A DNA stretch of 6,100 bases, from the NCBI GenBank assembly GCA_964613485.1, contig CAZTHB010000036.1, forward strand, positions 1 through 6,100, given 5' to 3'. The position numbers were made by a program, and so were the translations under genes. The notes beneath the pieces are model-generated. The model was not told the DNA's origin. It did not search any database and worked only from the letters and a program-made list of their open reading frames with translations. Positions 5,293 to 6,100 of this stretch are shown here, in pieces (the first letter of the stretch is position 1; every line of letters starts with the position of its first letter). Source of the DNA: JADZGC01 sp964613485 (GTDB lineage Bacteria; Patescibacteriota; Saccharimonadia; CAILAD01; GCA-016700035).

Positions 5293-5298
5293 TATAAT
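5293..5298 (+). promoter_or_regulatory. Consensus -10 box (TATAAT) of a candidate small RNA
   Basis: A perfect TATAAT preceded by TG. The -35 is poor: ATGACA at 5273-5278 matches five of six but only 14 bp away, so activation by a factor at the dyad just upstream is possible. Expected start about 5305. Confidence 0.5.
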
Positions 5299-5304
5299 AA
5301 GCAT

Positions 5305-5377
5305 GAGCAGCACATATCTGTGGAGATACGAACACGAAACACCAAGCGATGTGACAGCAGCACGCTTGGTTTTTTCG
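5305..5377 (+). ncRNA. Candidate small RNA of about 70-75 nt ending in an intrinsic terminator
   Basis: The interval between a consensus -10 box and an intrinsic terminator has no gene with a ribosome binding site. It would fold as a small hairpin TATCT-GTGG-AGATA (5315-5328), a short unpaired linker, and the terminator stem ACCAAGCG/CGCTTGGT (5341-5370), which can be lengthened by CGAAA/TTTCG pairing. A 26-codon ORF (ATG 5303, TAA 5383) runs through it without a Shine-Dalgarno sequence, so a leader peptide is the alternative. No known RNA family is recognised. Confidence 0.45.
5341..5375 (+). terminator. Intrinsic terminator of the candidate small RNA
   Basis: ACCAAGCG (5341-5348), a 14-nt loop, CGCTTGGT (5363-5370), then an uninterrupted run of T to 5375. 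Perfect 8-bp stem with a T6 tract on the plus strand. Confidence 0.8.
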
Positions 5378-5383
5378 TACTAA

Positions 5384-5515
5384 AGCTGTAAAATCTATCT
5401 GTTATATACTCCTGTGTTACTTCGCCATCAGGACTTGTGTAGCCCAGCGCTCTATCCTAATGCCGGACAGGAAGGTATATGCCGACTGCACTTTGTTACA
5501 GCCTAGATTATGTAT
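5384..5515 (+). other. Unassigned stretch before the tRNA, with nested inverted repeats
   Basis: No ORF with a ribosome binding site. It contains an extended -10-like TG-T-TATATA (5400-5408) without a clear -35, an outer inverted pair GCTGTAA/TTACAGC (5385-5391, 5496-5502) and an inner one CATCAGGA/TCCTAATG (5426-5433, 5455-5462, one mismatch). It could be a long tRNA leader or a structured RNA; I cannot decide. Confidence 0.3.
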
Positions 5516-5592
5516 GCGCCCTTAGCTCAGCTGGATAGAGCGTCTGACTTCGGATCAGAAGGTCGGGGGTTCGAATCCCTCAGGGCGCACCA
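5516..5592 (+). tRNA. tRNA-Arg (anticodon UCG)
   Basis: Complete cloverleaf of 77 nt: acceptor stem GCGCCCT/AGGGCGC, D arm GCTC...GAGC, anticodon stem TCTGA/TCAGA with loop CTTCGGA (anticodon TCG), 5-nt variable loop AGGTC, and T arm with GTTCGAATC and one G-T wobble. Discriminator base A5589; the 3' CCA is encoded in the DNA (5590-5592). Reads CGA and probably other CGN codons, depending on modification of U34. Confidence 0.97.
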
Positions 5593-5598
5593 TTTTTA

Positions 5599-5627
5599 TT
5601 GACATTTTTATAAATTTATACTAATAT
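5599..5627 (+). promoter_or_regulatory. Promoter of the alpha-CTD gene
   Basis: A perfect TTGACA (5599-5604), a very AT-rich 17-bp spacer and TAATAT (5622-5627, four of six). Start expected near 5634, leaving a leader of about 30 nt. It begins 7 bp after the tRNA CCA end; TATACT at 5625-5630 is an alternative -10 with a 20-bp spacer. Confidence 0.55.
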
Positions 5628-5646
5628 ACTCCCTATTCGCACCTAT

Positions 5647-5661
5647 TTCCTCCAGGAGGAA
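5647..5661 (+). promoter_or_regulatory. Shine-Dalgarno sequence inside a perfect palindrome
   Basis: TTCCTCC-A-GGAGGAA. The AGGAGG at 5654-5659 is the ribosome binding site 4 nt before ATG 5664. In the mRNA, TTCCTC and GAGGAA can pair as a 6-bp stem around a CAG loop, hiding the site. The left arm itself contains CCTCC, the anti-Shine-Dalgarno sequence. Confidence 0.55.
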
Positions 5662-5663
5662 TC

Positions 5664-6023
5664 ATGCCCAGAGTCAGTGTCCATGTACCGCTCATCTTCG
5701 AAGGAGCTCCAGATGTCGTGTTTGCGAATCTAGCAGAGCTGCTACGTCTACTCAAAACACAAAACGTAAGTTTTTCCCTTGCCGATATCTCCATCCGGAC
5801 AGATCCTGAAGTACCAAGCGCGCTACTAGATCGAGAGATCGAAAGCCTCGGCTTTTCTGAGCGTCCGTACAACTGCCTCAAGCGAGCGCAAGTCCATACT
5901 CTCGGTGAGCTACTGCTCAAATCCGCTGCCGATCTGCTGGCCATCACCAACTTCGGGCAGAAGTCTGTTGACGAAGTTGTCGCCAAGCTTGATGAATTAG
6001 GCTTATCTCTACGAGCAAGCTGA
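5664..6023 (+). CDS. Free-standing RNA polymerase alpha C-terminal-domain protein
   Basis: A 119-aa protein. Residues ~55-119 match the C-terminal domain of RpoA, which binds UP-element DNA and activators. The segment from ERPYNCLK to the end aligns without gaps to E. coli alpha (offset 198). It keeps R67, N70, C71, N96, G98, K100, S101 and E104, equivalent to R265, N268, C269, N294, G296, K298, S299 and E302. The catalytic-core-binding alpha N-terminal domain is absent; instead there are ~50 residues (PRVSVHVPLIF...VVFANLAELLRLLK) of predicted strand-helix-strand with no recognised family. This is not a truncated rpoA: it has its own promoter, a perfect Shine-Dalgarno sequence and a terminator. 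It may be a trans-acting transcription regulator using alpha-CTD-type DNA recognition; that role is inference. Confidence 0.88.
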   Translation: MPRVSVHVPLIFEGAPDVVFANLAELLRLLKTQNVSFSLADISIRTDPEVPSALLDREIESLGFSERPYNCLKRAQVHTLGELLLKSAADLLAITNFGQKSVDEVVAKLDELGLSLRAS

Positions 6024-6043
6024 AATTATTGAGCCACACCACA

Positions 6044-6065
6044 CTCCACCATCCGGTGGGGTTTT
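6044..6065 (+). terminator. Intrinsic terminator of the alpha-CTD gene
   Basis: CTCCACC (6044-6050), loop ATCC, GGTGGGG (6055-6061) form a 7-bp stem with one T-G wobble, followed by TTTTC. It lies 20 bp after the TGA stop. Confidence 0.8.
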
Positions 6066-6100
6066 CATATATGATCAAGTCATGACGCCACGCACAGATC

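Noticed and set aside
5633..5986. 117-codon minus-strand ORF opposite the alpha-CTD gene
   Set aside because: Shadow of a gene with clear homology, promoter and Shine-Dalgarno sequence on the plus strand.
6066..6100. ATG at 6083 as the start of another gene
   Set aside because: Only six codons are visible and no ribosome binding site precedes it.
1..6100. CRISPR arrays, insertion sequences, attachment sites
   Set aside because: No regularly spaced direct repeats, transposase-like ORF or tRNA-end duplication was seen.

Overview
The window looks like chromosomal DNA of a bacterium with a compact genome and the standard genetic code: TGA is used as a stop by the first zinc-finger gene and the alpha-CTD gene. 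Very short intergenic gaps, promoters overlapping neighbouring stop codons, apparently leaderless mRNAs, a divergent Gre factor and many small unassigned genes would fit a Patescibacteria/CPR member such as a Saccharibacterium. That placement is an inference from gene style; nothing in the window proves it.

Left part (1-3604), all on the minus strand. In transcription order: hisS (histidyl-tRNA synthetase, with a near-consensus promoter placed so that the mRNA starts at or next to the AUG), a GreA/GreB-family factor with an altered catalytic tip, then a two-gene operon of C2H2/C2HC zinc-finger proteins that ends in an intrinsic terminator, then the start of an M16 zinc metallopeptidase that runs off the left edge. 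The zinc-finger pair is the most unusual part. Both proteins are built from the same two-finger module (an H-x4-H finger followed after exactly two residues by an H-x3-C finger). There are two copies in the first protein and one in the second. Each protein then carries a related C-terminal zinc-ligand domain. The genes are coupled by a TGATG overlap.

Middle (3576-4785). A promoter overlapping that of hisS drives, on the plus strand, a protein with one N-terminal membrane segment or signal peptide and an extracellular TIM-barrel, glycosidase-like domain (DUF4434-like). It converges on a minus-strand operon of two small, very basic proteins (73 and 48 aa) that ends in a strong UUCG-capped terminator.

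Right part (5200-6100). A regulatory intergenic region has a 7+6+7 dyad and a perfect TATAAT box followed about 75 nt later by an intrinsic terminator, so it may encode a small RNA. Then come an unassigned stretch of about 130 nt, tRNA-Arg(UCG), and a free-standing 119-aa protein whose second half is an RNA polymerase alpha C-terminal domain with all the classic UP-element-contact residues. Its Shine-Dalgarno sequence sits in a small palindrome, and the gene ends in an intrinsic terminator. The last 35 bases hold nothing I can identify.

Taken together, the window mixes translation (hisS, tRNA-Arg), transcription control (Gre factor, solo alpha-CTD) and at least four small nucleic-acid-binding candidates (two zinc-finger, two basic proteins) that I cannot assign to any described system.
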